A DNA stretch of 64,000 nt from Pseudomonas sp. 10S4 (GTDB lineage Bacteria > Pseudomonadota > Gammaproteobacteria > Pseudomonadales > Pseudomonadaceae): assembly GCF_034344865.1 (NCBI RefSeq), contig NZ_CP133774.1, positions 6,820,001 to 6,884,000 of the forward strand, in the 5' to 3' direction. Both the position numbers and the translations under genes were made by a program. Under the pieces are notes generated by a model. The model had not been told where the DNA came from, did not search any database, and saw only the letters and a program-made list of their open reading frames with translations. Positions 43,901 to 53,632 of this stretch are shown piece by piece (position 1 is the first letter of the stretch; every line of letters starts with the position of its first letter).

Positions 43901-46900
43901 GACGCTGGGGAATCTGTTCTTCGAAGAAGGTTTGCTGGATCGGCAGCAACGGCTGTTCGCCGGTCACTGGGCCTTGATCGATGCTCAGCGCTACGACGCC
44001 TTGCTGCGCGACGCCCGCCAAACCCTGCACGGTTTGGTGCTGGAACAGGTCACGGGGACTGAAATGAATTCCGGCCTGACGCGAACGGCTGACCACCTGG
44101 ATGGAGATGATCGAGTCGCCGCCCAATTCGAAGAAGTTATCGGTCAAGCCGACCTTCTCCAGCTTGAGCACGTCCTGCCAGATCCCGGCGATTTTCTGTT
44201 CCAGTTCGCTGCGCGGCGCCACGTAGGCCTGTTGCATCTGGCTGGCGTCGGGCGCCGGCAAGGCCTTGCGGTCGAGCTTGCCGTTCGGGCTCAGTGGCAA
44301 TGCCGCGAGGAACAGCAGATGGGTCGGGATCATGTAGTCCGGCAGGTTGTCCTTGAGTTGAGCCTTGATCGCTTCGCGGACCACGCCTTGTTCTTCGGCG
44401 CACGCTTGCACCAGCGAAGTGTCGGTCGGCACCACGTAGCCGACCAGTTGCAGGCTGCTGCCGCCCTGCACGGCAAGGACCACGGTGTCGCCCACGGTGT
44501 CCAGTTCCAGCAGTCGCGCTTCAACTTCACCCAGCTCGATGCGGAAACCGCGAATCTTCACTTGATGGTCGACGCGCCCCACGTATTCGATCACCCCTTG
44601 GGCGTTGAACCGCGCCAGGTCGCCGGTGCGGTACAGGCGTGCGCCGGAACCGGAAAACGGATCAGGGATAAAACGCTCGGCACTCAAGTCCGGCTGTTGG
44701 AAGTAACCACGGGCCAGCAACTCGCCGCCGATCACCAGTTCGCCGATCACACCGACCGGCGCCGGTTGGCCGTTCTCATCGAGCAGGTAAGTGTGGCGGC
44801 CGGGCAAAGGCTTGCCGATGGGCAAGGTCAGCGGCAACGGCTGGCGACCGAAAATGTAATCGCTGCAATCCAGGGTCGTGGCAGTGACGGTGGCTTCGGT
44901 CGGGCCGTAGGTGTTGAGCAACTTGACCTGCTCCAGCCCGGCCTGACGCCAGGCCAACACGCCTTCCGGCGGCATCGCTTCACCGCCGCTGTGCACTTGG
45001 CGTAGTTTTGCGTAGTCACGCGGGCCGACGGCGGCGAACTCCTTGGCGACCATGTTCCAGTAGGCCGTGGTCAGGTCCATCACCGTGATGCCCTGCTCGA
45101 CGATCTGTCGGTAAAGGGTTTCGCTGTCCCAGACTTCGTTACCGCGCAGCACCACCGACGCGCCGCAGGTCAGTGGCCCGAAGAGTTGCTCGCCAAAGGC
45201 ATCGAAGTTGAACGTGGCGAATTGCAGCGCGCAATCGGCGGCGCTCAGGTCGTAATAGTGCTGACAGGCAAAGGCATGTTTGCTCAACGCGCCGTGACTG
45301 ATGCCGACGCCTTTCGGGCGACCGGTCGAGCCCGAGGTGAACATGACGTAGGCCAGGTTGTCCGCCCATACCGGACAGGACAAATTGCTTTCATCGGTCG
45401 ACTTCCAGGCGTCCTCCTGATCCAGGCACAAGCAAGCCACGCCGTCCGGCACCGGCAAACGCTCAAGCAGATGACTTTGGCTGAGGATCAACTGGCTGGC
45501 GCTGTCTTCGATCATGCCCAGCAAGCGATCGCGCGGGTATTGCGGGTCCAGCGGCACGTAGGCGCCGCCGGCCTTAAGCACCGCGAGCACGGCGACGATC
45601 AGGTCGAGTCCGCGATCCACCGCGATGCCCACCAACACTTCCGGTCCCACGCCTTGGGCCACCAACGTGCGGGCCAAACGGTTGGCCCGGGCGTTGAGCT
45701 GCCCATAAGTCTGTTGCTGGCCATCGAAGATTAACGCGATCGCGTCGGGAGTTTTCTCGGCTGCGGTTTCAAACAGTTGATGCACCGGGCGCTCGCTCGG
45801 CCACACGTTGTCGTTACGGCCCCAGTCGGCGACCAGTTGCTGATACTCGTCCGCCGCCAGCAACGGGATTTCACCCACCCGTTGCTGCGGGTCGTTGACG
45901 ATGCTGCGCAGCAGGAACGTCCAGTGCCGGGCCAGACGCTCGATGGTTTCAGGCTCGAACAGGTCGCTGGCGTAGGTGAACGCCGCGTGCAGTTGCCCGC
46001 CCTTCTCATACGTATCCAGGCTCAGGTCGAACTGGGTGCTGCGGCTTTCCCATTCGATCACGCCCAGTTCCAGACCGGTGCCAACCTTCAGCGTGGTGAC
46101 ATCCGCCACTTCCGGCTGGTGGTTGTACATCACCTGGAACAGTGGGTTGTAGCTCAGGCTGCGTTCCAGTTTCAGCGCTTCGACAAGACGCTCGAACGGC
46201 AGGTCCTGATGGGCCTGGGCGCCGAGGGCAGTCTCTTTGAGGTCGCGCAACAGATCGCCGAGATGGGTCTGGCCGTCCAGTTGCACCCGCAGCACTTGGG
46301 TGTTGACGAAGAAGCCGATCAGCCCTTCGATTTCCCGGCGATTGCGGTTGGCAATCGGCACGCCGATACGCAGGTCGTTCTGGCCGGTGTAACGGTGCAA
46401 CAGAATATTGAAGGTGCCCAGCAGCAGCATGAACAGCGTCACGCCGTGCTGACGGGCAACGCCGCGCAGTTGCTCAGCCAGTGCGGCGTCGACCACGTGT
46501 TCATGGCGACGACCGCGATAGCTCGGCAGCACCGGGCGCGGATGATCGAGCGGCAGTGCCATCACCGGGTGTTCGTCACCCAGTTTCGCCAGCCAGTAAT
46601 CGAGTTGTTTTTGCTGCTCGCCGGCTTCCAGCCAGCGGCGCTGCCACAAGGCGTAGTCGCTGTATTGAATCAGCAGCGCGGCGAAATCAGGGGGTTGCCT
46701 TGATCGTGGGCATCGTAGAAGCGGCAGAACTCGTCGATCAACACGTTCATCGACCAACCGTCAGAAACGATGTGGTGCAAGGTCAGCAGCAGCACGGACT
46801 CCTGCTCGTCCAGCTTCAACAAGCGCACCCGCAGCAGCGGGCCCTGGGCCAGATCGAAAGGAATCAGCGATTGCTGTTCGGCGGCTTCGGCGACACGGGA

Positions 46901-47320
46901 TTCACGTTCTGCCGGCGGTAAGGCGCTGAGGTCGATGCGTTCGATGTCCAGCGGTTGCTGCACCGAGACTTGCAACAGGCTGTCGTCGGGTTGTTGCTGG
47001 AATACCGTGCGCAGGGTTTCGTGGCGTTCGATCAGGCTGGCGAACGCTTGCTCCAGCGCAACCTGATTCAGGCGCCCTGTCAGGCGCACCGCCGCCGGCA
47101 GGTTATAGGCGCCGCTTTGCGGGTCCAGGTGCCAAAGAAACCACATGCGTTGCTGGGCATAGGACAACGCCTGGCGGTCCTGGGCCTCAACCCCGGCCGG
47201 GATCGGGAATTGCGAGAAATCCACGCCTTCCTTTTGCAAGGCCGCAAGGAACATCTGGCGCTTTTCCAGGGGCAACCCGATAAACCGGCGAGCAAGTTTC
47301 AAGGAGTCTTCAGCATTCAT
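34905..47320 (-). CDS. pvdI: Pyoverdine NRPS1: C-A(basic)-T-E-C-A(OH-Orn)-T-E-C-A(Gly)-T (one frameshift)
   Basis: About 4,138 residues and the first gene of the NRPS operon. C1 (HHIVSDGW) presumably accepts the chromophore peptide from PvdL, which is encoded elsewhere. A1 has DAEDHGTVTK, close to Lys signatures. A2 has DGEACGGVTK, which I associate with N-hydroxyornithine derivatives in pyoverdines. A3 has DILQLGLIWK, a glycine signature. The first two carriers are GGDS-type and each is followed by an epimerase (HHLAVDGVSWR; HHLVVDGVSWR); the last carrier is GGHSLL. A base is missing in a run of five C at about 46,690 (GGCAACCCCCTG on the coding strand), splitting the first 209 or so residues from the rest. 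The C-terminus (SEMHDFLADLETL) is acidic. The pvdI symbol is by position. Confidence 0.86.
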
Positions 47321-47375
47321 TTCTTAGCATCCGGATCAGTAGGCAGGAAGCACAAAGGCACGTCGTCCCTATAAA

Positions 47376-47399
47376 ACGAATGCAGACCGGAAAAATTAG
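47376..47399 (-). promoter_or_regulatory. Variant PvdS-like box in front of NRPS1
   Basis: On the minus strand GCTAATT, then CGT 15 bases after TAATT (ACG at 47376-47378). It differs from TAAAT-N16-CGT by one base in the first element and one in spacing. It is 56 bases before the start, the same distance range as the perfect boxes. Confidence 0.45.
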
Positions 47400-47459
47400 C
47401 GAATGAGAACAACTATCAGGAAGGAGGTATTGCGGGGAGTTTGAGGCTGTCGCAGATCA

Positions 47460-47551
47460 ATGTGGGAGCGGGCTTGCTCGCGAATGCGGTGTGTCAGTCA
47501 ACAACAATGCTCAATGACATACCGCATTCGCGAGCAAGCCCGCTCCCACAG
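47460..47551. repeat. REP pair (REPIN)
   Basis: Inverted copies of GTGGGAGCGGGCTTGCTCGC enclose about 45 bases between the thioesterase stop and the NRPS1 promoter. Confidence 0.85.
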
Positions 47552-47569
47552 GGTAAAGCAGTTGAGTCG

Positions 47570-48304
47570 TCAGGCGCTGGCGGCCAACGCATGCCGCCGC
47601 CGATGCCCTTCCAGTTGATCCTTGATCACCCGCAGCACCTTGGGCTCATGCTCATGGATGAAGAAGTGCCCGCCGGCCAGCATGTCCACCGAGAAGCTGC
47701 CGTGGGTTTCCTTGCTCCAGCCGATCAATTGTTCGGTGGTGGCCTTGTCGGCCTTACCGCCGAGCACGTGCACCGGGCATTTGAGCAGTGGGCGCTGGAT
47801 CGGCTGAAAACGCCCGCACAGCAGGAAGTCGGCGCGCAGGATCGGCAGGGTCAGGCTCATCAACTCTTCATTGGCCAGCACTTCTTCGCTGGTGCCATTC
47901 AGGGTGCGCAACTGGTCGATCAGTTCGGCGTCAGTCTTGGGTTCGGCAAAACCGCGATCATAGTCGGCGCGCATGGTTGGCGCTGCGGTGCCCGAGGCAA
48001 ACAGCGCCACCGGTTCCGGGCAACCGAGTGCACGAAACGCGTGGGCCAACTCGCACGCCATCAGGGCGCCCAGGCTGTGCCCGAACAAGGCGTACGGCGT
48101 CTTGAGCGTCGGGCGCAATTCCTTGGCCAATTGCATCGCCAGCCCGCGCATGTCGGTGTGCAACGGTTCGTCAAAACGGGCGCCACGCCCCGGCAACTCG
48201 ACCGGTTGCAGTTGCAGCCATTCCGGCAACTTGCGCCGCCAGCGGCTGTAGACCATGGCGCTGGCGCCGGAATACGGCAGGCACAGCAGAGTCAGCTTGG
48301 TCAC
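47570..48304 (-). CDS. Type II thioesterase, PvdG-like
   Basis: A 244-residue stand-alone alpha/beta-hydrolase thioesterase of the kind that clears misprimed or stalled carrier domains. The start MTKLTLLCLPYSGASAMVYS has the typical oxyanion segment. The nucleophile Ser is in FGHSLGALMACELAH near residue 95, and the catalytic His in AGGHFFIHEH near residue 215. Length is normal. In P. aeruginosa the equivalent, PvdG, sits next to pvdL; here a relative is placed upstream of NRPS1, in the same direction and separated by a REPIN. Proofreading of this locus is the natural job. A TAATT-N16-CGT box precedes it. Confidence 0.85.
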   Translation of the reverse strand: MTKLTLLCLPYSGASAMVYSRWRRKLPEWLQLQPVELPGRGARFDEPLHTDMRGLAMQLAKELRPTLKTPYALFGHSLGALMACELAHAFRALGCPEPVALFASGTAAPTMRADYDRGFAEPKTDAELIDQLRTLNGTSEEVLANEELMSLTLPILRADFLLCGRFQPIQRPLLKCPVHVLGGKADKATTEQLIGWSKETHGSFSVDMLAGGHFFIHEHEPKVLRVIKDQLEGHRRRHALAASA

Positions 48305-48338
48305 CGTGGGTTCCTCAAAAAGATGTCTGTAAAAAGGA

Positions 48339-48362
48339 ACGCTCCGGCGCCTGGGTAAATTA
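48339..48362 (-). promoter_or_regulatory. Variant PvdS-like box in front of the thioesterase
   Basis: On the minus strand TAATT, 16 bases, CGT (ACG at 48339-48341). Spacing is exact and the first element has one change from TAAAT. It lies 35 bases before the start codon, closer than the perfect boxes. Confidence 0.4.
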
Positions 48363-48409
48363 GTCGTCGATCACGCAACGATCGGGAAGAGGTTGGTAAC
48401 CCATTACCC

Positions 48410-48436
48410 CTGTGGGAGAGAGCCTGCTCCCACAGT
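48410..48436. repeat. Single degenerate REP element
   Basis: CTGTGGGAGAGAGCCTGCTCCCACAG is itself a near-perfect palindrome. It lies between the MFS gene stop and the thioesterase promoter and could serve as a terminator stem. Confidence 0.7.
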
Positions 48437-48442
48437 TAGATC

Positions 48443-49615
48443 TCATTTCAAATGGCGGAAGCTCTGGATCGCCGACCCCAACACCACCGCCCCCGCCGCA
48501 ATCGCCACCCAAAACCCGCTGCGCGCCCCGAACGCATCCACCAGCCACCCGGAACTCGCTGCGCCCATTGCAACGCCAATGCTCAACCCGGTGACCAGCC
48601 ACGTCAGGCCTTCGGTCAGTTTGGCTGGCGGCACGATGCGTTCCACCAACGCCATCGCCACAATCAGCGTCGGCGCAAAGAACAGCCCGGCGACAAACAC
48701 CGCCAGTGCCAGCCCGAATATGTTCGTCGCCAGCAGTAACGGCAATGTCGTCACCGCTGTCGCCACACCGCCATAAAGGAACAATCGCGGCAGCGGCACT
48801 TTCGAGCGCAATGCGCCGAACGCCAACCCGGCCAGGCACGAACCGATGGCGTACACCGACAGCACGATACTCGCTGCCGCCGGTTGGCCCTGCTGCTGGG
48901 CGAACGCCACGCTGACCACGTCCACTACGCCGACAATGGTGCCCATGGCGGTCATCAACAGCATCAGCAGGCGGATTTCACCGGAACGAATGATTGAGCC
49001 CTGATGGTGAACTTCATGGGGATGCACCGCCGGCTCGGTGCCGCGCTGCAACACAAACGCCGCGACCCCGATCGCAAGCATCAGTAACGCCGCCAAGGGA
49101 CCTGCCTCGGGGAACGCCACCACGCATAAGCCCACCGACAGCGGCGGCCCGACAATAAAGCAGACCTCGTCCAGCACCGATTCCAACGCATAGGCGGTTT
49201 GCAGTTGCGGCTGACCGCGATAGAGCTCGGTCCAGCGCGCCCGGACCATCGCCGACATGCTCGGCATGCACCCGGCCAGGGCAGCGAACACGAACAGCGT
49301 CCAGTGTGGCGCCTGCAACCGTGTGCAGAGCAACAACAGCAACAGCGAACCGCCACCCACCAGCGCCGACACCGGCAGGATCCGGCCCTGGCCGTAGCGA
49401 TCCACCAGACGCGAAACCTGCGGCGCACAGAATGCCGTGGCGAGGGCAAAAGTTGCCGCAACGGCGCCGGCCAAGCCGTAGCCACCCTGTAACTGCGAGA
49501 GCATGGTGATCAGGCCGATGCCGGTCATGGAAATCGGCATGCGCGCGATCATCCCGGCCAGCACAAAGGCCCGGGCGCCAGGGGCGTTGAACAGTTCGCG
49601 GTAGGGGTTTGCCAT
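48443..49615 (-). CDS. MFS transporter
   Basis: A 390-residue major facilitator with about 12 hydrophobic segments. After a short basic N-terminus comes TM1 with MIARMPISMTGIGLITMLSQ. The loop between TM2 and TM3 has VSRLVDRYGQGRILP, a form of the conserved MFS GxLaDrxGrkxxl motif. The start at 49615 (MANPYREL) is preferred to an ATG 15 bases upstream. It is in the same direction as the thioesterase and NRPS genes. Export of a siderophore-related compound is possible, but nothing in the sequence fixes the substrate; sugar or drug efflux is equally open. Confidence 0.85.
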   Translation of the reverse strand: MANPYRELFNAPGARAFVLAGMIARMPISMTGIGLITMLSQLQGGYGLAGAVAATFALATAFCAPQVSRLVDRYGQGRILPVSALVGGGSLLLLLLCTRLQAPHWTLFVFAALAGCMPSMSAMVRARWTELYRGQPQLQTAYALESVLDEVCFIVGPPLSVGLCVVAFPEAGPLAALLMLAIGVAAFVLQRGTEPAVHPHEVHHQGSIIRSGEIRLLMLLMTAMGTIVGVVDVVSVAFAQQQGQPAAASIVLSVYAIGSCLAGLAFGALRSKVPLPRLFLYGGVATAVTTLPLLLATNIFGLALAVFVAGLFFAPTLIVAMALVERIVPPAKLTEGLTWLVTGLSIGVAMGAASSGWLVDAFGARSGFWVAIAAGAVVLGSAIQSFRHLK

Positions 49616-49702
49616 CGATTTCGGCCTCAATCAGGGCCTGCAAGTTGCCATAAAGGCTGGTTGAGGGGAAAGCGGGTAATTGTTGGTTGAATGTTAAGGC
49701 CC

Positions 49703-49797
49703 CTTCGCGAGCAAGCCCGCTCCCACATTGGATTTTTGGTGTAAACGCGATCGTGTGGGCGCGACCAAACCTGTGGGAGCGGGCTTGCTCGCGAAGG
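49703..49797. repeat. REP pair (REPIN)
   Basis: CTTCGCGAGCAAGCCCGCTC at the left and its complement at 49771-49797, in the divergent gap between the MFS gene and the SDR gene. Confidence 0.85.
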
Positions 49798-49881
49798 GGC
49801 CTGCACTGACGCCCGAAAATGAACTCTCTACCCAACAATCCAGTCAGCTAGTTAGGCCCTCCCTTCAAGGCGCTAACGCTC

Positions 49882-50682
49882 ATGCAGATTTCTCTCGATC
49901 AACAAGTAGCCCTGGTCACCGGCGCCAGTTCCGGCATTGGTGCCGGCGCCGCCAAAGCGCTGGCCGCTGCCGGTGCTGCCGTCGTCATCAACTACAACTC
50001 CCAGGCCGCTCCCGCCGAAGAACTCGCCAAGCAGATCAACGACAGCGGCGGTCGCGCCATTGCCATCGGTGCCGACGTCTCGAAGGAGGAGGACGTCGAA
50101 CGGCTGTTCGCCCAGACCCTCGACGCCTTCGGTTTCCTCGATATTCTGGTGGCGAATTCCGGCATGCAAAAAGATGCAAATGCCGTGGACATGACCCTCG
50201 CCGACTGGAACCAGGTGATCGGCGTCAACCTCACCGGCCAGTTCCTCGCTGCCCGCGCCGCCCTGCGGATTTTCAACAAACAGGGCATTCGCCAAGGCGT
50301 GTCCCGAGCCGCCGGCAAGATCATCCACATGAGTTCGGTACACCAGCGCATTCCATGGGCCGGCCACGTCAATTACGCAGCGTCCAAGGGCGGCGTCGAC
50401 ATGCTGATGCAGACCCTGGCCCAGGAAGTCAGCCAGCAGAAAATCCGCATCAACGGCATCGCGCCAGGGGCCATTCGCACGGCGATAAACCGCGCCGCCA
50501 CCGAGGGCGACGCCGCGCAAGAACTGCTCAAGCTCATCCCTTACGGTCGTATCGGTGATGTCGAGGACATCGCCAACGCCGTGGTTTTTCTCGCCTCCGA
50601 TCTGTCCGATTACATCGTCGGCACCACCCTGTTCATCGACGGCGGCATGAGCCTCTATCCGGAGTTCCGTGGCAATGGCTGA
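49882..50682 (+). CDS. SDR-family oxidoreductase, glucose 1-dehydrogenase-like
   Basis: A classical short-chain dehydrogenase of 266 residues. The nucleotide-binding motif TGASSGIGAGAA is near residue 15, followed by the structural VANSG (usually NAG), and the catalytic triad in IIHMSSVH and NYAASKGG (Tyr and Lys) near residue 165. The C-terminal segment LASDLSDYIVGTTLFIDGGM is typical of the glucose/gluconate dehydrogenase subgroup. Its stop overlaps the start of the GH15 gene by eight bases, so the two are translationally coupled and probably act on related sugars. The exact substrate cannot be read from the sequence. Confidence 0.87.
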   Translation: MQISLDQQVALVTGASSGIGAGAAKALAAAGAAVVINYNSQAAPAEELAKQINDSGGRAIAIGADVSKEEDVERLFAQTLDAFGFLDILVANSGMQKDANAVDMTLADWNQVIGVNLTGQFLAARAALRIFNKQGIRQGVSRAAGKIIHMSSVHQRIPWAGHVNYAASKGGVDMLMQTLAQEVSQQKIRINGIAPGAIRTAINRAATEGDAAQELLKLIPYGRIGDVEDIANAVVFLASDLSDYIVGTTLFIDGGMSLYPEFRGNG

Positions 50683-52501
50683 TCATCATCCCGAACGACA
50701 AAGCGCCATCGACGCCCACGGCATCATTGGCGACATGCGCAGCGCGGCACTGGTCAACGACAAGGGCAGCGTGGATTTTTTCTGCTGGCCGGAGTTCGAC
50801 AGCCCGTCGATCTTCTGCTCGCTTTTGGACACTCCCGAGGCCGGGATTTTCCAACTGGCCCCGGACCTGCCTGACGCACGCCGCGAGCAAATCTACCTGC
50901 CGGACACCAATGTCCTGCAAAGCCGTTGGCTGAGCGAACGCGCCGTGGTCGAAATCACCGACTTGCTGCCGATTGGCGACAGCGAAGATGACCTGCCGAT
51001 GCTGATGCGCCAGGTGCGGGTGGTCAGCGGCACGGCGACGATACGCATGCGTTGCGCGGTGCGGCATGACTACGCCCGGGCAAAAACCCGTGCTCGCCTC
51101 GATGAACAGGACGCGGTGTTTGAAGCCACAGACCAACCGTCCCTACGCCTGTCTTCGGATCAAGCCCTGAGCCTCGACGGTAATTGCGCCGTCGCCGAGT
51201 TCACCCTTAAGCAGGGACAAAGCGCGAAGTTTCTGTTGGGCGCGGTCGACGATCCACGCTTCAAGGAAGGTGCCGCCGAACTGTGCCTGGAACGTACCTT
51301 GAAGTTCTGGCGCGACTGGATCGGTCAGTCCAACTATCGCGGTCGCTGGCGGGAAATGGTCAACCGCTCGGCCCTGGCCATGAAGTTGCTGACCTCGCGC
51401 AAACACGGCGCAATCCTCGCCGCCGCGACCTTCGGTCTGCCGGAAACCCCCGGCGGCGAACGCAACTGGGATTACCGCTACACCTGGATCCGCGACGCCT
51501 CGTTCACCGTCTACGCCTTTATGCGCCTGGGCTTCGTCGACGAGGCCAACGCCTACATGAACTGGTTGCGCGGGCGCGTCAGTGATTGCCACGGCAACTC
51601 GATGAAAATCAACATCCTCTACGCCATCGACGGTCGCCAGAAACTGCCGGAAACCGAACTCACGCACTTGGCCGGCCACGGCGGCGCGAAACCGGTGCGC
51701 ATCGGCAACCAGGCTTACGATCAGATCCAGCTCGACATCTTCGGCGAGCTGATGGACGCGGTGTATCTGGTCAACAAGTATGGCGAAGCGATTTCCCATG
51801 AAGGCTGGAAGCACACCGTGGAAGTGGTCGATCAAGTCTGCGAAACCTGGGAGAGCGAAGACGTCGGCATTTGGGAAATGCGTGGCGAGCAGCATCACTT
51901 CCTGCATTCGCGACTGATGTGCTGGGTCGCCGTGGACCGGGCCATTCGCCTGGCGTCCAAACGTTCCCTGCCCGCCCCGTTTGCGCGCTGGGACCAGACT
52001 CGCCAAGCGATCTACACCGACATCTGGGCAAAGTTCTGGAACGAAGAACGCGGGCATTTCGTGCAGCATATCGGCGGCACCGCGCTTGATGGCTCGATGT
52101 TGCTGATGCCGCTGGTGCGCTTCGTCAGCGCCAAGGACCCGCGCTGGCTCTCGACCCTGGAAGCGATCCAGAAAACCCTGGTGCGCGATGGCATGGTCTA
52201 CCGCTACCACAACGAAGACAGCCACATCGACGGCTTGGTCGGCACCGAAGGCGCCTTCGCTGCTTGCTCGTTCTGGTACGTCGAATGCCTGGCCCGAGCC
52301 GGCCAGGTGGAAAAGGCTCATCTGGAGTTTGAGCAACTGCTGAGGTACGCCAACCCGCTGGGCCTGTATGCCGAAGAGTTCGACAGCCATGCGCGGCACC
52401 TGGGCAATACGCCGCAAGCGTTGACGCACCTGGCGCTGATCAGTGCGGCGAGTTTTCTGGATCGCAAGTTGAGTGGGGAGAAGAATTACTGGCAGCCTTA
52501 A
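50675..52501 (+). CDS. Glycoside hydrolase family 15 (glucoamylase/trehalase-like)
   Basis: A 608-residue cytoplasmic protein of the GH15 type found widely in bacteria. The N-terminal beta-sandwich domain (HGIIGDMRSAALVNDKGSVD, FFCWPEFDSPSIF) is followed by an (alpha/alpha)6 catalytic barrel. WDYRYTWIRDASFTVYAFMR near residue 265 carries the general-acid region, and GTEGAFAACSFWYVECLARA near residue 525 the second one. ATG 50675 is chosen; a GTG six bases upstream is possible. It overlaps the SDR gene. Substrates of such enzymes include trehalose and alpha-glucans. A 28-codon copy of a related 3' end is found 1.2 kb downstream. Confidence 0.88.
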   Translation: MADHHPERQSAIDAHGIIGDMRSAALVNDKGSVDFFCWPEFDSPSIFCSLLDTPEAGIFQLAPDLPDARREQIYLPDTNVLQSRWLSERAVVEITDLLPIGDSEDDLPMLMRQVRVVSGTATIRMRCAVRHDYARAKTRARLDEQDAVFEATDQPSLRLSSDQALSLDGNCAVAEFTLKQGQSAKFLLGAVDDPRFKEGAAELCLERTLKFWRDWIGQSNYRGRWREMVNRSALAMKLLTSRKHGAILAAATFGLPETPGGERNWDYRYTWIRDASFTVYAFMRLGFVDEANAYMNWLRGRVSDCHGNSMKINILYAIDGRQKLPETELTHLAGHGGAKPVRIGNQAYDQIQLDIFGELMDAVYLVNKYGEAISHEGWKHTVEVVDQVCETWESEDVGIWEMRGEQHHFLHSRLMCWVAVDRAIRLASKRSLPAPFARWDQTRQAIYTDIWAKFWNEERGHFVQHIGGTALDGSMLLMPLVRFVSAKDPRWLSTLEAIQKTLVRDGMVYRYHNEDSHIDGLVGTEGAFAACSFWYVECLARAGQVEKAHLEFEQLLRYANPLGLYAEEFDSHARHLGNTPQALTHLALISAASFLDRKLSGEKNYWQP

Positions 52502-52546
52502 AAACTGTTCACTGCCGCTCGCTTTAATAAAACACCCACCATCAAG

Positions 52547-52568
52547 AAGCTTCTTTTATAAGAAGCTT
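52547..52568 (+). terminator. Hairpin after the GH15 gene
   Basis: AAGCTTCTT and AAGAAGCTT pair over nine bases around TTAT, followed by TACTTT. The stem is AT-rich and the U-run short, so it may be a weak terminator. Confidence 0.45.
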
Positions 52569-52745
52569 TACTTTAAAACAGCAATACAACAAACCCAATA
52601 CACCGAACTTGAATTTTATCGCCACACTTTAAAACTTCCTTCCCTACCTGATAACGAATTATAAGTACTTCAAGCTCAAACCCGGCACAACATACGCCAA
52701 CCAGGGCTTATCTACTTTATAATCCATCATCTAGAACCTTTAACA

Positions 52746-53627
52746 ATGAATCCAGCAAGCAACACCACAACCCGCAACAACTACGCCAATTGGATGAGCA
52801 CTACGCCACATATTGACAGTTTGAAAATCGGCGAACTTGTCTGGCCTGGCTGTCACAATGCCGCCATGGACTGGGACATCGGTCATTCTTTCCCGGAGTC
52901 TGCATCGGCCAACTGGGCGCTTTGTCAGAACCACGACTTACTCTGGCAAATGAGGAACGGGGCACGGTCTTTTGATCTGCGGATGCTCTTGCAAAATAAC
53001 GAATTCAAGGCCTACCACTGGAAAATCCGCGGGCGGCTACTTAAAGAAATCGTTGCCGCAGCCAACACTTTCCTTGATGAAAACCCGGATGAATTCATCA
53101 TCCTTGACTTTAATACGCTCCATGATGAAAAAGACAATCGGTTTGATCACTCATTATTCAGAGAGGAAATACTGCGCCATTTAAAAGACCGTCTGATCCC
53201 ATACAGCAATAAATACCTAAGCTTTGCGCAACTGAGGAAAATCAGCCGAAAGCAACGAGTTATTCTCTCCATCGAATATCATGAAAAATTTGGTTCAGAA
53301 TTATTCTGGCCTGCCTTTCAAAATCGCTGGGAGGGAAGCACATTTATTTCTGTTGAAAAGCTAGCGCAATACGTTACTGAAGTGATGCAAAACCCTCCGT
53401 CCTTCACTTATCCGTGGAGACTGTCCATGACCCAATATACTGCCGCACGTGGCCCCACCAAGTTAACCAAGGAAATCAATGCCTGGTTCGACATGGAAAG
53501 CTACTTCCTTTACCGTTCGAGCATTATCAGTGTCGACTTTTTTGACGAAAGCAGACTCGTGGAATATTGCATCGGCGCAAACAGTCGGCTGGTTCGGGAG
53601 CCGCATTTAAAACGTCCTTTTAAATGA
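52746..53627 (+). CDS. PI-PLC X-domain-like phosphodiesterase
   Basis: A 293-residue protein resembling bacterial phosphatidylinositol-specific phospholipase C. The first catalytic-His region is IGELVWPGCHNAAMD near residue 30, followed by GARSFDLRM near 77, the equivalent of the family's RxxDLR. The segment EFIILDFNTLHDE near 118 matches the next conserved strand. There is no signal peptide, so secretion by the general pathway is unlikely. Codon use and base composition are visibly AT-richer than the neighbours, and the upstream 240 bases are AT-rich as well, suggesting acquisition by transfer. The gene is followed within six bases by a GH15 3' remnant. The substrate is unknown. Confidence 0.75.
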   Translation: MNPASNTTTRNNYANWMSTTPHIDSLKIGELVWPGCHNAAMDWDIGHSFPESASANWALCQNHDLLWQMRNGARSFDLRMLLQNNEFKAYHWKIRGRLLKEIVAAANTFLDENPDEFIILDFNTLHDEKDNRFDHSLFREEILRHLKDRLIPYSNKYLSFAQLRKISRKQRVILSIEYHEKFGSELFWPAFQNRWEGSTFISVEKLAQYVTEVMQNPPSFTYPWRLSMTQYTAARGPTKLTKEINAWFDMESYFLYRSSIISVDFFDESRLVEYCIGANSRLVREPHLKRPFK

Positions 53628-53632
53628 GTCGG

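Noticed and set aside
42015..45005. 996-codon open frame on the plus strand
   Set aside because: Antisense shadow of NRPS1; its composition is rich in Arg, Gln, Leu and His and shows no domain.
52473..52664. 63-codon frame after the GH15 gene
   Set aside because: It lies in AT-rich DNA across a hairpin and begins inside the GH15 gene; there is no support for translation.
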